Source of the DNA: Albimonas sp963977235
GTDB lineage: Bacteria > Pseudomonadota > Alphaproteobacteria > Rhodobacterales > Rhodobacteraceae
Length of the DNA stretch: 64,000 nucleotides
Direction of reading: 5' to 3'
Assembly: GCF_963977235.1 (NCBI RefSeq)
Contig: NZ_CAXBOD010000001.1
Location: 446,699 to 510,698 of the forward strand
Shown here: one piece after another, positions 43,546-52,613 of the stretch
Position numbering within the stretch: position 1 is the first letter of the stretch
How the letters are laid out: each line of letters opens with the position of its first letter
The notes under the pieces: model-generated
Database searches by the model: none
What the model saw: the letters and a program-made list of their open reading frames with translations, nothing else
Told to the model about the DNA's origin: nothing
Position numbers and translations under genes: made by a program

Positions 43546-43954
43546 ACGGGCGCCGCGCGACGCGAGCGCCCGGACCCGCCGCTCCGCGCGCGGCGCGCTT
43601 GAGCCGGGCGCGCCGCGCGCGACGTCGCCTCCCCGCGCCCGGGGCGAGCGGGGCGGCCGTGACGCCCGCGCATCCCCACCGGCCGAAAGACCTCGGCGAG
43701 CGGCGCCGCGCCCGCCCCGCGCCGCGGGCCGAACGCCCCCACAGACGCGCCCCCCGACGCGGCGCTTCGCCGCCGAAGCCGCCCGCGAGACCGTCTCCGA
43801 TCCGCCTCACCTTTACGCAAAGGGCGCCCCCTGCGCCGCATCGCGGTCTTGCCGCGCCGCGTCATTTCGGTCATGGAGCCCGCGACCGATGGCGCCCGCG
43901 CAGTCTTAGCGGGGGGGCGCCCGCCCCCCGATTCCGACCGACGGACCCAACACG
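43546..43954. other. Intergenic region before typA
   Basis: 409 bases. It opens with the hairpin listed below and is otherwise GC-rich with low complexity; TTTACGCAAAGG near 43810 is the least GC-rich patch and may lie in the typA promoter. No gene recognised. Confidence 0.45.
43585..43621 (+). terminator. Long GC hairpin after the 42262-43545 gene
   Basis: Perfect 14-bp inverted repeat (43585-43598 with 43608-43621, alternating GC) with a 9-base loop, 40 bases after the stop. No T tail, so it is a terminator candidate of uncertain efficiency or an mRNA 3'-end stabiliser. Confidence 0.45.
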
Positions 43955-45784
43955 ATGCAGCTTCGCAACATCGCCATCATCGCCCATGTCGACCATGGCA
44001 AGACCACGCTGGTCGACGCGCTCCTGCGCCAGTCCGGCGCCTTCCGCGAGAACCAGGCCGTCGCCGAGCGCGCCATGGACTCCAACGATCTCGAGCGCGA
44101 GCGCGGCATCACCATCCTCGCCAAGGCCACCTCGGTCGAGTTCGAGGGCGCGCGCATCAACATCGTCGACACCCCCGGCCACGCCGACTTCGGCGGCGAG
44201 GTCGAGCGGATCCTGTCGATGGTCGACGGCGCCATCCTGCTGGTCGACGCGGCCGAGGGCCCGATGCCCCAGACCAAGTTCGTCACCCAGAAGGCCCTGC
44301 GCCTGGGCCTGCGCCCGATCGTGGTGCTGAACAAGGTCGACAAGCCCGACGCCGATCCCGACCGCGCGCTGGACGAGGTCTTCGACATGTTCGCGGCGCT
44401 TGACGCCGACGAGCATCAGCTGGACTTCCCCGTGCTCTACGCCTCCGGCCGCGCCGGCTGGGCGGACGATGAGCTCGAGGGGCCGCGCGAGAACCTTTCG
44501 GCCCTGTTCCACAAGGTGATGGAGCATGTGCCCGAGCCCAAGCAGGTCGCCAACGTCGACCAGCCCTTCACCATGCTGGCCACCACGCTGGAGGCCGATC
44601 CCTTCATCGGCCGCCTGCTGACCGGCCGGGTCGAGACCGGCAAGATCGTCTCCGGCGCCACGATCAAGGCCCTGCGCCCCGGCACCGGCGAGATCGAGCG
44701 GTTCCGCGTCTCCAAGATCCTGGCCTTCCGCGGCCTCGGCCGTCAGCCGGTCGAGAGCGCCGAGGCCGGCGACATCGTGGCGCTGGCCGGGCTGACCAAG
44801 TCGACGGTCGCCGACACCCTGTGCGACCCCTCGATCTCCGAGCCGCTGAACGCCCAGCCGATCGATCCGCCGACCATCGCGGTGACCTTCTCGATCAACG
44901 ACAGCCCGCTGGCCGGCCGCGACGGCGAAAAGGTGCAGAGCCGGGTGATCCGCGACCGGTTGATGCGCGAGGCCGAAGGCAACGTCGCCATCCGCATCAC
45001 CGACACCGCCGAGAAGGACGCTTTCGAGGTCGCCGGCCGCGGCGAGCTGCAGATCGGCGTGCTGATCGAGAACATGCGCCGCGAGGGCTTCGAGCTGAGC
45101 GTCTCGCGCCCGCGCGTGATGATGCGCGACGAGGGCGGCAAGCGCCTCGAGCCGATCGAGGAAGTCACCGTCGACGTCGACGAGGAGTTCTCGGGCGCGG
45201 TGGTCGACAAGCTCAGCCAGCGCAAGGCGGAAATGACCGAGATGCGCCCCTCGGGCGGCGGCAAGAATCGCATCGTGTTCCTGGCCCCGGCCCGCGGGTT
45301 GATCGGCTATCATGGCGAGTTCCTGACCGACACCCGCGGCACCGGCATCATGAACCGCGTGTTCCACAGCTGGGCCGAGTGGAAGGGCCCGATCCCCGGC
45401 CGACGCCACGGGGTGCTGATCTCGATGGAGCAGGGGGACTCTGTCGCCTATGCGCTTTTCAACCTGGAGGAGAGGGGGCGTCTGATCATCGGGTCGGGCG
45501 AGCCGGTCTACCAGGGCATGATCATCGGCGAGAACGCGCGTCCCGGCGACCTGGACGTGAACCCGCTGAAGGGCAAGAAGCTGACCAACGTCCGCGCCTC
45601 GGGCAAGGACGACGCGGTGACGCTGACCACGCCGCGCCGCTTCGGTCTGGAGGAGGCGATCGCCTTTATCGAGCCGGACGAACTGGTTGAGGTCACGCCG
45701 AAGGCGATTCGTCTGCGTAAGCGCTTCCTGGACCCGCATGAGCGCAAGCGCGACGCGCGGGCCTCGCAGGCCGGGGCCGCTTGA
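43955..45784 (+). CDS. typA: Ribosome-associated translational GTPase TypA/BipA
   Basis: 609-residue GTPase of the EF-G family that assists 50S assembly and stress adaptation. G1 AHVDHGKTTLVD, switch ERERGITILAK, G3 DTPGHADFGGE and G4 NKVDKPDADP are intact, followed by domain II, the EF-G-like domains III/V (AVTFSINDSPLAGRDG, GRGELQIGVLIENMRREG) and the TypA-specific C-terminal domain (GRRHGVLISMEQGDS ... NVRASGKDDAVTL). Full length. Own promoter region upstream. Confidence 0.97.
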   Translation: MQLRNIAIIAHVDHGKTTLVDALLRQSGAFRENQAVAERAMDSNDLERERGITILAKATSVEFEGARINIVDTPGHADFGGEVERILSMVDGAILLVDAAEGPMPQTKFVTQKALRLGLRPIVVLNKVDKPDADPDRALDEVFDMFAALDADEHQLDFPVLYASGRAGWADDELEGPRENLSALFHKVMEHVPEPKQVANVDQPFTMLATTLEADPFIGRLLTGRVETGKIVSGATIKALRPGTGEIERFRVSKILAFRGLGRQPVESAEAGDIVALAGLTKSTVADTLCDPSISEPLNAQPIDPPTIAVTFSINDSPLAGRDGEKVQSRVIRDRLMREAEGNVAIRITDTAEKDAFEVAGRGELQIGVLIENMRREGFELSVSRPRVMMRDEGGKRLEPIEEVTVDVDEEFSGAVVDKLSQRKAEMTEMRPSGGGKNRIVFLAPARGLIGYHGEFLTDTRGTGIMNRVFHSWAEWKGPIPGRRHGVLISMEQGDSVAYALFNLEERGRLIIGSGEPVYQGMIIGENARPGDLDVNPLKGKKLTNVRASGKDDAVTLTTPRRFGLEEAIAFIEPDELVEVTPKAIRLRKRFLDPHERKRDARASQAGAA

Positions 45785-46012
45785 CGCTGCTTCCGATTGT
45801 CCCGATTCCATACGAATTCACGGTTTCTCCTGTCATCGGACTGGAACCCTGAGTTGTGTGCGCGCCCTAGTTGTGCGTAGAATTCCACGTGGCGTGACCG
45901 TGTCCGGGCGGGCCGCGTGATTTTCTGGCTTGTGCAGCCGCGAGTTGGTGCGGCCGCCTGAGATGCTCGGACCCGACAAGTGAGTTCGAGTGAAGTCAGG
46001 AGCACGAAGAAC

Positions 46013-46396
46013 ATGAAGCATCCCGTAGACGCGCACGTCGGGAAACGTGTGCGCCACCGTCGCTGGATGATGGGCATGACCCAGCAACAGCTCGGCGACA
46101 TGGTGGGAATCAAGTTTCAGCAGATCCAGAAATATGAGACCGGCATGAACCGCATCAGCGCCTCGCGCCTGTGGGACATCGCCAAGGCGCTGGAAGTGCC
46201 GATCAATTATTTCTTCGAAGGGCTGGAGTCTGAATCGCTGACCGACGCCGCCGAGACCGAGTCCGCCTCGGCTTCGCGGGGCGACCTGCTGGCGGACAAG
46301 GAGGCGCTGGAACTGGTGCGCTCCTACTACGCCATACCCGAGAACCAGCGCCGTCGGTTGTTCGACCTGGCGCGGGTTTTGTCAGAAGCGGCCTGA
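46013..46396 (+). CDS. XRE-family helix-turn-helix regulator
   Basis: 127 residues. Lambda-Cro/C1-type HTH at about residues 9-65: VGKRVRHRRWMMGMTQQQLG, then VGIKFQQIQKYETGMNRIS and LWDIAKALEVPINYFFEGL. The C-terminal helical part (about 85-127) probably dimerises. ATG 46013 preferred: AGGAG is about 11 bases upstream; a GTG eleven codons earlier is less likely. Proteins of this exact layout are common in Rhodobacterales and several regulate stress or growth-phase genes; the target here is unknown. Preceded by a 228-base promoter region with lower GC. Confidence 0.87.
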   Translation: MKHPVDAHVGKRVRHRRWMMGMTQQQLGDMVGIKFQQIQKYETGMNRISASRLWDIAKALEVPINYFFEGLESESLTDAAETESASASRGDLLADKEALELVRSYYAIPENQRRRLFDLARVLSEAA

Positions 46397-46884
46397 GGCC
46401 GCGGGCCGCAGCCGGAAAGCAGACGGCAGACGCGACGCGACGCCGGGGCGAGGGACCCGGTGCAGCGCGGAGACGCGGCGCCTGGGGAGCCATCCGGCAG
46501 GCCATGAGGAACAGGGGACCGGAAGCGTAGGGGTACGCTTCCGGTCCTTTCGTTTGAGAGAGCGCGGACCGTTTCAGGGCGCAAGCCCCCGCTCCTCGAC
46601 CCTCCACCGTTCCGCGCAACCTGTCGTTTCGCTCCCGAATTTTCGACGGTCGCGCATGGCCCGAACGGCCTGATCCGCCGGATCCGGCTCAACGGATCCC
46701 GATCGTCCGCCCCCTTCGCCCGACCTCGTCCTGCCGAGCCCGGCTGTGCGATCCCGTCCGCGGCGCCTGAGCGGCCGGGAGCGGGGCGCGGGGGCGGGAC
46801 GTGTCCGGCGATCCGTGCTATGCGGCGAGCCTCGCCCCCCGGCCTTGCCGCCGCCTATTCTCCTCGTCCGGACGACCTTCGCCG
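46397..46884. other. 3' untranslated and intergenic region after the XRE gene
   Basis: 488 bases without a gene. The strong terminator lies 120 bases after the XRE stop, so the transcript carries an unusually long 3' UTR (46397-46555). The remainder up to the next ATG shows no recognised element. Confidence 0.5.
46516..46555 (+). terminator. Strong intrinsic terminator downstream of the XRE gene
   Basis: Perfect 14-bp stem GGACCGGAAGCGTA / TACGCTTCCGGTCC with a GGGG loop (46516-46547), followed by TTTCGTTT. Textbook intrinsic terminator. Confidence 0.93.
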
Positions 46885-47718
46885 ATGACCGACGCCGCCG
46901 CTTCCTCGCCCTCTCCCGCGCTTCGCCCCCAGGTCGCCGCGGCGCTGGCCGCCGCCCTGCGCGCGGCCGACGCCGCCCGCCCGGCGGCGCTGGCGCATTT
47001 CCGGACCGAGGGGCTCTCGGCCGAGAACAAGGACGTCGGCGGAGGGTTCGACCCCGTCACCGCCGCCGACCGCGGGGTCGAGGCGGCGATCCGCGAGGTG
47101 CTGGCGCGCGAGCGCCCCGGCGACGGCGTGCTGGGCGAGGAACAGGCGGCGACGCCCTCGACCTCGGGTCTGACCTGGGTCGTGGATCCGATCGACGGGA
47201 CCCGCGCCTACCTGATCGGGGCGCCCACCTGGGGCGTGCTGATCGGCCTGAACGACGGGACCCGCCCGGTGCTGGGCCTGATGGACCAGCCCCATGTCGG
47301 CGAGCGCTTCTGGGGCGACGGCGACAGCGCCTGGTGGGCCAGGGACGGCCAGCCGCCCCGCCGGATGCGCGCCCGCCGCGGCGTGCCGCTGGCCGAGGCG
47401 CGTCTGTGCTCGACCTTCCCCGAAGTCGGGACGCAGGCCGAGCGCCTGGCCTTCGAGCGGGTCCGCGACCGGGCGCGCCTGACCCGCTACGGGCTCGACT
47501 GCACCGGCTACGCGCTGCTGGCGGCCGGGGGCGTGGACCTGGTGGTGGAGGCGGGGCTCTACGCCTACGACGTGCAGGCGCTGATCCCGATCGTCGAGGG
47601 CGCGGGCGGAGTGATCACCACGTGGGAGGGGGGCGACCCCCAGGACGGCGGCCGGGTGCTGGCCGCAGGTTCCCCCGAGTTGCACGCCGAGGCGATGGCG
47701 CTGCTGGCAGGGGCCTGA
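46885..47718 (+). CDS. Inositol monophosphatase-family phosphatase
   Basis: 277-residue Mg-dependent phosphatase. Metal-site motifs are complete: LGEEQA (Glu), WVVDPIDGTRAYLIGAPTWG (Asp, Asp) and DVQALIPIVEGAGG (Asp). KDVGGGFDPVTAADR at the start of the core is typical of the HisN-type histidinol-phosphatase branch of the family, although SuhB- or CysQ-like activity cannot be excluded. Start ATG 46885; upstream codons in frame lack a ribosome-binding site. Followed by a small hairpin. Confidence 0.87.
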   Translation: MTDAAASSPSPALRPQVAAALAAALRAADAARPAALAHFRTEGLSAENKDVGGGFDPVTAADRGVEAAIREVLARERPGDGVLGEEQAATPSTSGLTWVVDPIDGTRAYLIGAPTWGVLIGLNDGTRPVLGLMDQPHVGERFWGDGDSAWWARDGQPPRRMRARRGVPLAEARLCSTFPEVGTQAERLAFERVRDRARLTRYGLDCTGYALLAAGGVDLVVEAGLYAYDVQALIPIVEGAGGVITTWEGGDPQDGGRVLAAGSPELHAEAMALLAGA

Positions 47719-48057
47719 GCCGGGGCCATCCTTCGCCGGATGGCCGAATGGAGGGGCGCCGGCCTAGCGCCGGCGGCGCGGCCTCGCGCGTCCACGGGAC
47801 GCGCGCGCAGGCTGGGCCTGCGCGCCCGCGCTGCCGCGCGGGCGAGGCCGCTGGCGCCCGGTTGCGGGCGGCGCGCGCGGGTCCCGGCCCCGGCCCCCGG
47901 GCTCGACGGGCGCCAGGGCGCGGACCGGCGGGGGCGGTTCGGCCGGGGCATGCCCCTGGCGCGCCGGGGCGCGGCGGCCCTGCGGCGCCCGCCGTGGCGG
48001 AGGTCGGCGCCCTCGGCGCGGATTGACCGATGCGGCGCGCCGCGTCAGAGAGCGCGC
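47719..48057. other. GC-rich spacer before tlyA
   Basis: 339 bases. Contains the hairpin at 47724-47745 and short GCCGGC-type repeats. The reading frame of tlyA runs back through it, but codon composition is not gene-like and no ribosome-binding site supports an earlier start. Confidence 0.45.
47724..47745 (+). terminator. Hairpin after inositol-phosphatase-family gene
   Basis: Perfect 8-bp inverted repeat GGCCATCC / GGATGGCC with a 6-base loop, starting 6 bases after the stop codon. No T tail; weak terminator candidate. Confidence 0.45.
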
Positions 48058-48816
48058 ATGTCCGCACCCGATCCCACTGCGCGCGCGCCCCGGCAGCGAC
48101 TCGACCAGGCCCTGGTCGCGCGGGGCCTTGTCGAAAGCCGCGCCCGCGCCCAGGCGCTGATCGCGGCAGGCGCGGTGACGCTCGACGGCGCGCCGGCGAC
48201 GCGGGCGTCGGCGAAGGTGGCCCCGGGCGTCGCCATCGAACTGGTTGCCGATCCGCTGCCCTGGGTCTCGCGCGCCGCGCTGAAGCTCGCCCATGCGCTG
48301 GACGCGTTCGGCCTGGCGCCGGAGGGCGAGGCGCTGGACCTCGGCGCCTCGACCGGCGGTTTCACCGAGGTGCTGCTGGCCCGCGGCGCGGCGCGGGTTC
48401 ATGCCGTCGACGCGGGCCGCGGCCAGCTTCACGCGAAGCTGCGCGAGAACCCGCGGGTGGTCAGCCTCGAGGGGCTGAACGCCCGCGATCTCGTCCCCGG
48501 CGCGGTTCCCGCGCCCGACTGGATCGTCGCGGACCTGTCCTTCATCGGCCTCGCCAAGGCGCTGCCCCCCGCGCTGGCGATGGCCAGACCCGGCGCCTGT
48601 CTGGTGGCCCTGGTCAAGCCGCAGTTCGAGGCCGGCCCCGCTGACGTCGGCCGCGGCGGCCTGGTGCGTGACCCGGCCGTGCACGCGCGCGTCCGGGCCG
48701 AGGTGCGCGCCTTCCTCGAAACCTCCGGCTGGACCGTGACCCACGAGGGCGTCAGCCCGATCGAGGGCGGCGACGGCAACCGGGAATTCCTCATTTCAGC
48801 GGAGAAGCCACGATGA
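48058..48816 (+). CDS. tlyA: TlyA-family rRNA 2'-O-methyltransferase
   Basis: 252 residues. N-terminal S4 RNA-binding domain (RLDQALVARGLVESRARAQALIAAGAV) and a FtsJ-like methyltransferase domain with SAM loop LDLGASTGGFTEVLLARGA, WIVADLSFIGL and LVKPQFEAG. TlyA enzymes methylate 16S and 23S rRNA and affect sensitivity to capreomycin-type antibiotics; older annotation is hemolysin A. ATG 48058; the TGA overlaps the next RNA methyltransferase start by 4 bases, an RNA-modification pair. Confidence 0.93.
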   Translation: MSAPDPTARAPRQRLDQALVARGLVESRARAQALIAAGAVTLDGAPATRASAKVAPGVAIELVADPLPWVSRAALKLAHALDAFGLAPEGEALDLGASTGGFTEVLLARGAARVHAVDAGRGQLHAKLRENPRVVSLEGLNARDLVPGAVPAPDWIVADLSFIGLAKALPPALAMARPGACLVALVKPQFEAGPADVGRGGLVRDPAVHARVRAEVRAFLETSGWTVTHEGVSPIEGGDGNREFLISAEKPR

Positions 48817-50051
48817 CCGAAGCCGTCTCCGAACTCGAGATCGCCCGCCTGGGTCGCCATGGCGACGGGGTCGACGCGACCGGCGAGATCTTTGCCGCGC
48901 TGACCCTGCCCGGAGAGCGCGTCCGCGGCGCGATCGAAGCCGGGCGGATGGAGGCGCCCGAGATCCTGGCCGCCTCGCCCGACCGCGCCGCGCCGCCCTG
49001 CCGCCACTTCGGGACCTGCGGGGGCTGCGCGCTGCAGCATGCCTCGGACGGGTTCGTGGCCGACTGGAAACGCGAGCGGGTGATCGAGGCGCTGGCCTCC
49101 CGCGGGCTGGAGGCGGAGGTGCGCGCCACCGCCACCTCGCCCGCCGGGACGCGGCGGCGGGCGACGTTCTCGGCCCGGCGCACGCGCAACTCGGCCATCG
49201 TGGGCTTCCATGAGCGGCGCGAGGCCCGGCTGGCCGAGGTTCCCGACTGCCAGGTTCTGGACCCCGCCATCCTCGCCGGGATCGAAGGTCTGCGGGCCAT
49301 CGTCGTGGCCGGCGCCGGGCGGCGGGGCGAGATGAAGCTGGCCGTCACCGCCGCCGAGGCGGGGCTGGACGTGGACGCCCGCGGGGGGCGCGCGCTCGAC
49401 GCGGGCCTGCGGGTGGAACTGGCGCGGCTGGCGGGCGAGGCCGGGCTGGCGCGCCTGTCGTGGGAGGGCGAGCCGGTGGCCGCCCCCCATCCCCCGGTCG
49501 TCGCGATGGGCATCGCGCGCCCGGTGCTGCCGCCCGCCTCGTTCCTGCAGGCGACGCCGGAGGGCGAGGCGGCGCTGGCCGCGGCGGTGGACGAGGCCGT
49601 GGGGCCCAGGACGGCCCGGGCCGCCGACCTGTTCTGCGGCGTCGGCGCCTTCGCCCTGCGGCTGGCCGAGCGGATGGAGGTCCGCGCCTGGGACAGCGAC
49701 CGGGCGATGGTGGCGGCGCTGGCCGGCGCCTGGCGCGGCTCCGGCGGGCGCCTGCGCCGGATCGAGGCCGAGGCGCGCGACCTGTTCAAGCGCCCCCTTC
49801 TGGGACCGGAGCTGAAGGGCCTCGGCGCGGTGGTCATCGACCCGCCGCGCGCCGGCGCCAGAGCGCAGTCCGAGGCGCTGGCGACCTCGGCGATCCCTCG
49901 CATCGCCGCCGTCTCCTGCAACCCCGAGACCTTCGCCCGCGACGCCCGCATCCTCGTCGACGGCGGCTATCGGCTGGACTGGGTGCTGCCGGTGGACCAG
50001 TTCCGCTGGTCGGCCCACGTGGAGCTGGCGGCGGCCTTCTCGAAGCGCTGA
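48813..50051 (+). CDS. TrmA/RumA-type RNA (uracil-5-)methyltransferase
   Basis: 412 residues, cytosolic. N-terminal TRAM-like beta barrel, then an iron-sulfur cysteine cluster CRHFGTCGGCALQH with a fourth Cys in PDCQVLDP, as in RlmD/RlmC-type enzymes. SAM site DLFCGVGAFALRLAE, and the catalytic region VIDPPRAGA and SCNPETFARD (nucleophilic Cys). Likely modifies a uridine in 23S rRNA or tRNA; the exact target is not deducible. Translationally coupled to tlyA. Confidence 0.92.
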   Translation: MTEAVSELEIARLGRHGDGVDATGEIFAALTLPGERVRGAIEAGRMEAPEILAASPDRAAPPCRHFGTCGGCALQHASDGFVADWKRERVIEALASRGLEAEVRATATSPAGTRRRATFSARRTRNSAIVGFHERREARLAEVPDCQVLDPAILAGIEGLRAIVVAGAGRRGEMKLAVTAAEAGLDVDARGGRALDAGLRVELARLAGEAGLARLSWEGEPVAAPHPPVVAMGIARPVLPPASFLQATPEGEAALAAAVDEAVGPRTARAADLFCGVGAFALRLAERMEVRAWDSDRAMVAALAGAWRGSGGRLRRIEAEARDLFKRPLLGPELKGLGAVVIDPPRAGARAQSEALATSAIPRIAAVSCNPETFARDARILVDGGYRLDWVLPVDQFRWSAHVELAAAFSKR

Positions 50052-50159
50052 GCCCGCGGGGCCCCGCGGCGCCCCCGCTCCCGCTCCCGCCGCCCCGGGC
50101 TTGCCCCGAGGCTTGCCGCCGCCGACTGGGGGGGCTGGGGCGCGGGCTCCGGGCCCCGG

Positions 50160-50861
50160 TCAGTCCACCAGCCGGTCGGCGAGCTCTCCGAAATCGTCCA
50201 CGATCAGGTCCCATTGCTGGCTGATCGCCTCGGGCTGGCCGGTTCCGTACTCGTCGGGTCGGGGCACGAAGGCGGTCTGCAGGCCGGCGGCCCGCGCGGC
50301 GGTCAGGTCGCCGTCGTGGGCCGCGACCATCATCACCTCTCCCGGCGCCAGCCTCAGCGCGGCGGCCGAAGCCAGATAGACCCCCGCCTTGGGTTTGTAG
50401 TCCCGCGCCACGTCCGCCCCCAGGATGCAGTCCCAGCCGAGCCCCGCAAACCGCGCCAGCCGCACCATCAGCGCGGTCGAGCCGTTGGAGCAGGGCGCCA
50501 GCAGGACCCGCTCGCGCAGCCGCGCCAGGCCGGGAAGCACATCCGGCCAGGTCGGCAGCGCCTCCCACGCAGGGTTGAGCGCGTCGCGGGCGGGGGCGTC
50601 GAAGGCCTCGGCGAGGCCGAGCGCCGCCAGCGCATGGTCGAGGTTCTCCCGGTGCAGGTCGTCGAGGGGGACATAGCCCCGCCCGCCCTCGCGGATGCGC
50701 TGCATGGCGGGCTGGTACTCGGCCCGCCAGGCGTCGGCGAGCGCCTCGGGCGGCGTCTCCAGCCCTCGCGCCGCCAGCGCCGGCGCGACAAAGGCCGCGA
50801 CGCCCGAGCGCCAGTCGACCACCGTTCCGAACACGTCGAAGATCAAGGCCTTCGGCGGCAT
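50160..50861 (-). CDS. Haloacid dehalogenase type II family hydrolase
   Basis: 233 residues. Motif I LIFDVFGTVVDWR (nucleophile Asp), cap domain 20-95, motif II LAPCSNGSTALM, Lys in DYKPKAGVYLASAAAL and motif IV AAHDGDLTAARAAGL. This matches the (S)-2-haloacid dehalogenase branch of HAD enzymes, though physiological substrates are unknown. ATG 50861; convergent with the RNA methyltransferase gene, divergent from leuB. Confidence 0.88.
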   Translation of the reverse strand: MPPKALIFDVFGTVVDWRSGVAAFVAPALAARGLETPPEALADAWRAEYQPAMQRIREGGRGYVPLDDLHRENLDHALAALGLAEAFDAPARDALNPAWEALPTWPDVLPGLARLRERVLLAPCSNGSTALMVRLARFAGLGWDCILGADVARDYKPKAGVYLASAAALRLAPGEVMMVAAHDGDLTAARAAGLQTAFVPRPDEYGTGQPEAISQQWDLIVDDFGELADRLVD

Positions 50862-51349
50862 CCGCGTCTCCTCCTGCCATTGGTTTTCTTGCCGAGAAGA
50901 TCGCAGCGCCCCGGGGCGGTGTCGAGCGTCCTCGCCGCCCGGAGGCGCCAGAGCGCGAGGCCATCCCGAAGCGCCAGGCGTCCGCGGCGCGACCCTCTCG
51001 ACCGTGGAAGACGAAACCAGCCGCGACCCAAGGCTCGCGGGGAAGCCCCGGTCGGGTTCTGGCCCGGTGGGGCGCCCGCCCTCTCGCAGGCGCGCGCCGG
51101 AGGCCGGCCCCGCCGGCCGGTTCGGCCGGGCGCCGACGCCGGCCGCCGGGCGCTGCGCCCGGGGCGCCTTGCGCGCTCGCCCCCGGAGACGGCGCCTCCG
51201 GGCGCAGCGTCCGCCCCGCGCCGCGCGCGCAACCGGCCGGCCGGGCGCCCCGCCTGCCGCGGCGCCTCCTCCGGCTTGACCCGATGCGCGGCCGGGGCTA
51301 CGCCGCTCCGCGGCCCGATCGGCCCACGATCCAGAGGAGCGCCCGCGAC
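50862..51349. other. Divergent region upstream of leuB
   Basis: 488 bases. Contains GC-rich self-complementary stretches (for example CCGGGCGC/GCGCCCGG at 51146-51162) that could fold in the leuB leader. No leader peptide rich in Leu codons or known riboswitch is recognised. Confidence 0.45.
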
Positions 51350-52453
51350 ATGCCCGACAAACTCCTGATCCTCCCCGGCGACGGCATCGGCCCGGAAGTG
51401 ATGACCGAGGTCCGCAAGGTCATCGACTGGTTCGCCGAGAACAAGGGCCTCGCCTTCGAGGTCGAGGAGGACCTGGTCGGCGGCGCCGCCTACGACGTCC
51501 ACGGAAAGCCGCTGGCCGACGAGACCATGGAGAAGGCGCAGAACGCCGACGCCGTGCTGCTCGGCGCCGTGGGCGGGCCGAAATACGACGTCCTCGATTT
51601 CTCGGTGAAGCCCGAGCGCGGCCTGCTGCGCCTGCGCAAGGAGATGGACCTTTTCGCCAACCTGCGCCCCGCGGTCTGCTTCGACGCGCTGGCCGATTTC
51701 TCGTCCCTGAAGAAGGACGTGATCGGCGGGCTCGACATCATGATCGTGCGCGAGCTGACGAGCGGCGTCTATTTCGGCGAGCCCCGCGGCGTCTTCAAGG
51801 AAGGCAACGAGCGGGTGGGGATCAACACCCAGCGCTACACCGAGGGCGAGATCGCCCGCGTCGCCCGCTCGGCCTTCGAGCTGGCGCGCGCCCGCAGCAA
51901 CAAGGTCTGCTCGATGGAGAAGGCCAACGTGATGGAGTCCGGCATCCTGTGGCGCGACGTCGTCCAGGAGGTCCATGACGCCGAATACCCCGACGTCGAG
52001 CTGAGCCACATGTACGCCGACGCCGGCGGCATGCAGCTGGTGCGCTGGCCCAAGCAGTTCGACGTGATCGTCACCGACAACCTGTTCGGCGACATGCTCT
52101 CGGACGTCGCCGCCATGCTGACCGGCTCGCTGGGGATGCTGCCCTCGGCCAGCCTCGGCCTGCCGATGGCCAACGGGCGGCCCAAGGCGCTCTACGAGCC
52201 GGTGCACGGCTCCGCGCCCGACATCATGGGCACCGGCAAGGCCAACCCGATCGCCTGTGTGCTGAGCTTCGGGATGGCGCTGCGCTACTCCTTCGGCAAG
52301 CTGGACGAGGCGGCGCTGCTTGAGCGCGCGATCGACGCGGTGCTGGCCGATGGGCTGCGCACCGCCGACCTGATGCAGGCGGGCGACAAGCAGCCGGTGA
52401 CCACCGCGCAGATGGGCGACGCCATCGTCGGCAAGCTGGGCGAGATGGGCTGA
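51350..52453 (+). CDS. leuB: 3-isopropylmalate dehydrogenase
   Basis: 367 residues; third step of leucine synthesis, oxidative decarboxylation of 3-isopropylmalate with NAD. Family marks: LLILPGDGIGPEVM, ERGLLRLRKEMDLFANLRP, the catalytic Tyr region VFKEGNERVGINTQRYT, Lys in SMEKANVMESGILWRD, the metal-site DNLFGDMLSDVAAML and HGSAPDIMGTGKANP. ATG 51350 with GAGGAG upstream; an in-frame ATG further upstream adds a non-conserved leader. Other leu genes are not in the window. A strong terminator follows. Confidence 0.97.
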   Translation: MPDKLLILPGDGIGPEVMTEVRKVIDWFAENKGLAFEVEEDLVGGAAYDVHGKPLADETMEKAQNADAVLLGAVGGPKYDVLDFSVKPERGLLRLRKEMDLFANLRPAVCFDALADFSSLKKDVIGGLDIMIVRELTSGVYFGEPRGVFKEGNERVGINTQRYTEGEIARVARSAFELARARSNKVCSMEKANVMESGILWRDVVQEVHDAEYPDVELSHMYADAGGMQLVRWPKQFDVIVTDNLFGDMLSDVAAMLTGSLGMLPSASLGLPMANGRPKALYEPVHGSAPDIMGTGKANPIACVLSFGMALRYSFGKLDEAALLERAIDAVLADGLRTADLMQAGDKQPVTTAQMGDAIVGKLGEMG

Positions 52454-52478
52454 GGGCGCCTCGCCACGGCGAGAGGGG

Positions 52479-52511
52479 AAAGGGCGGCCTTCGAGGGCCG
52501 CCCTTTGCGTT
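52479..52511 (+). terminator. Intrinsic terminator after leuB
   Basis: Perfect 11-bp stem AAAGGGCGGCC / GGCCGCCCTTT with a 6-base loop (52479-52506), 25 bases after the stop and ending in TTTGCGTT. Confidence 0.88.
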
Positions 52512-52613
52512 GAGGAGGCGCCCTGCGGGCGGGCTTGGCATGCGCGCCTGCGGCGCGGGCGGGCCGGGGGCCCGCGCAAGGCCGCTTCCGAACTCACCAG
52601 AGAACAGGGCCCC

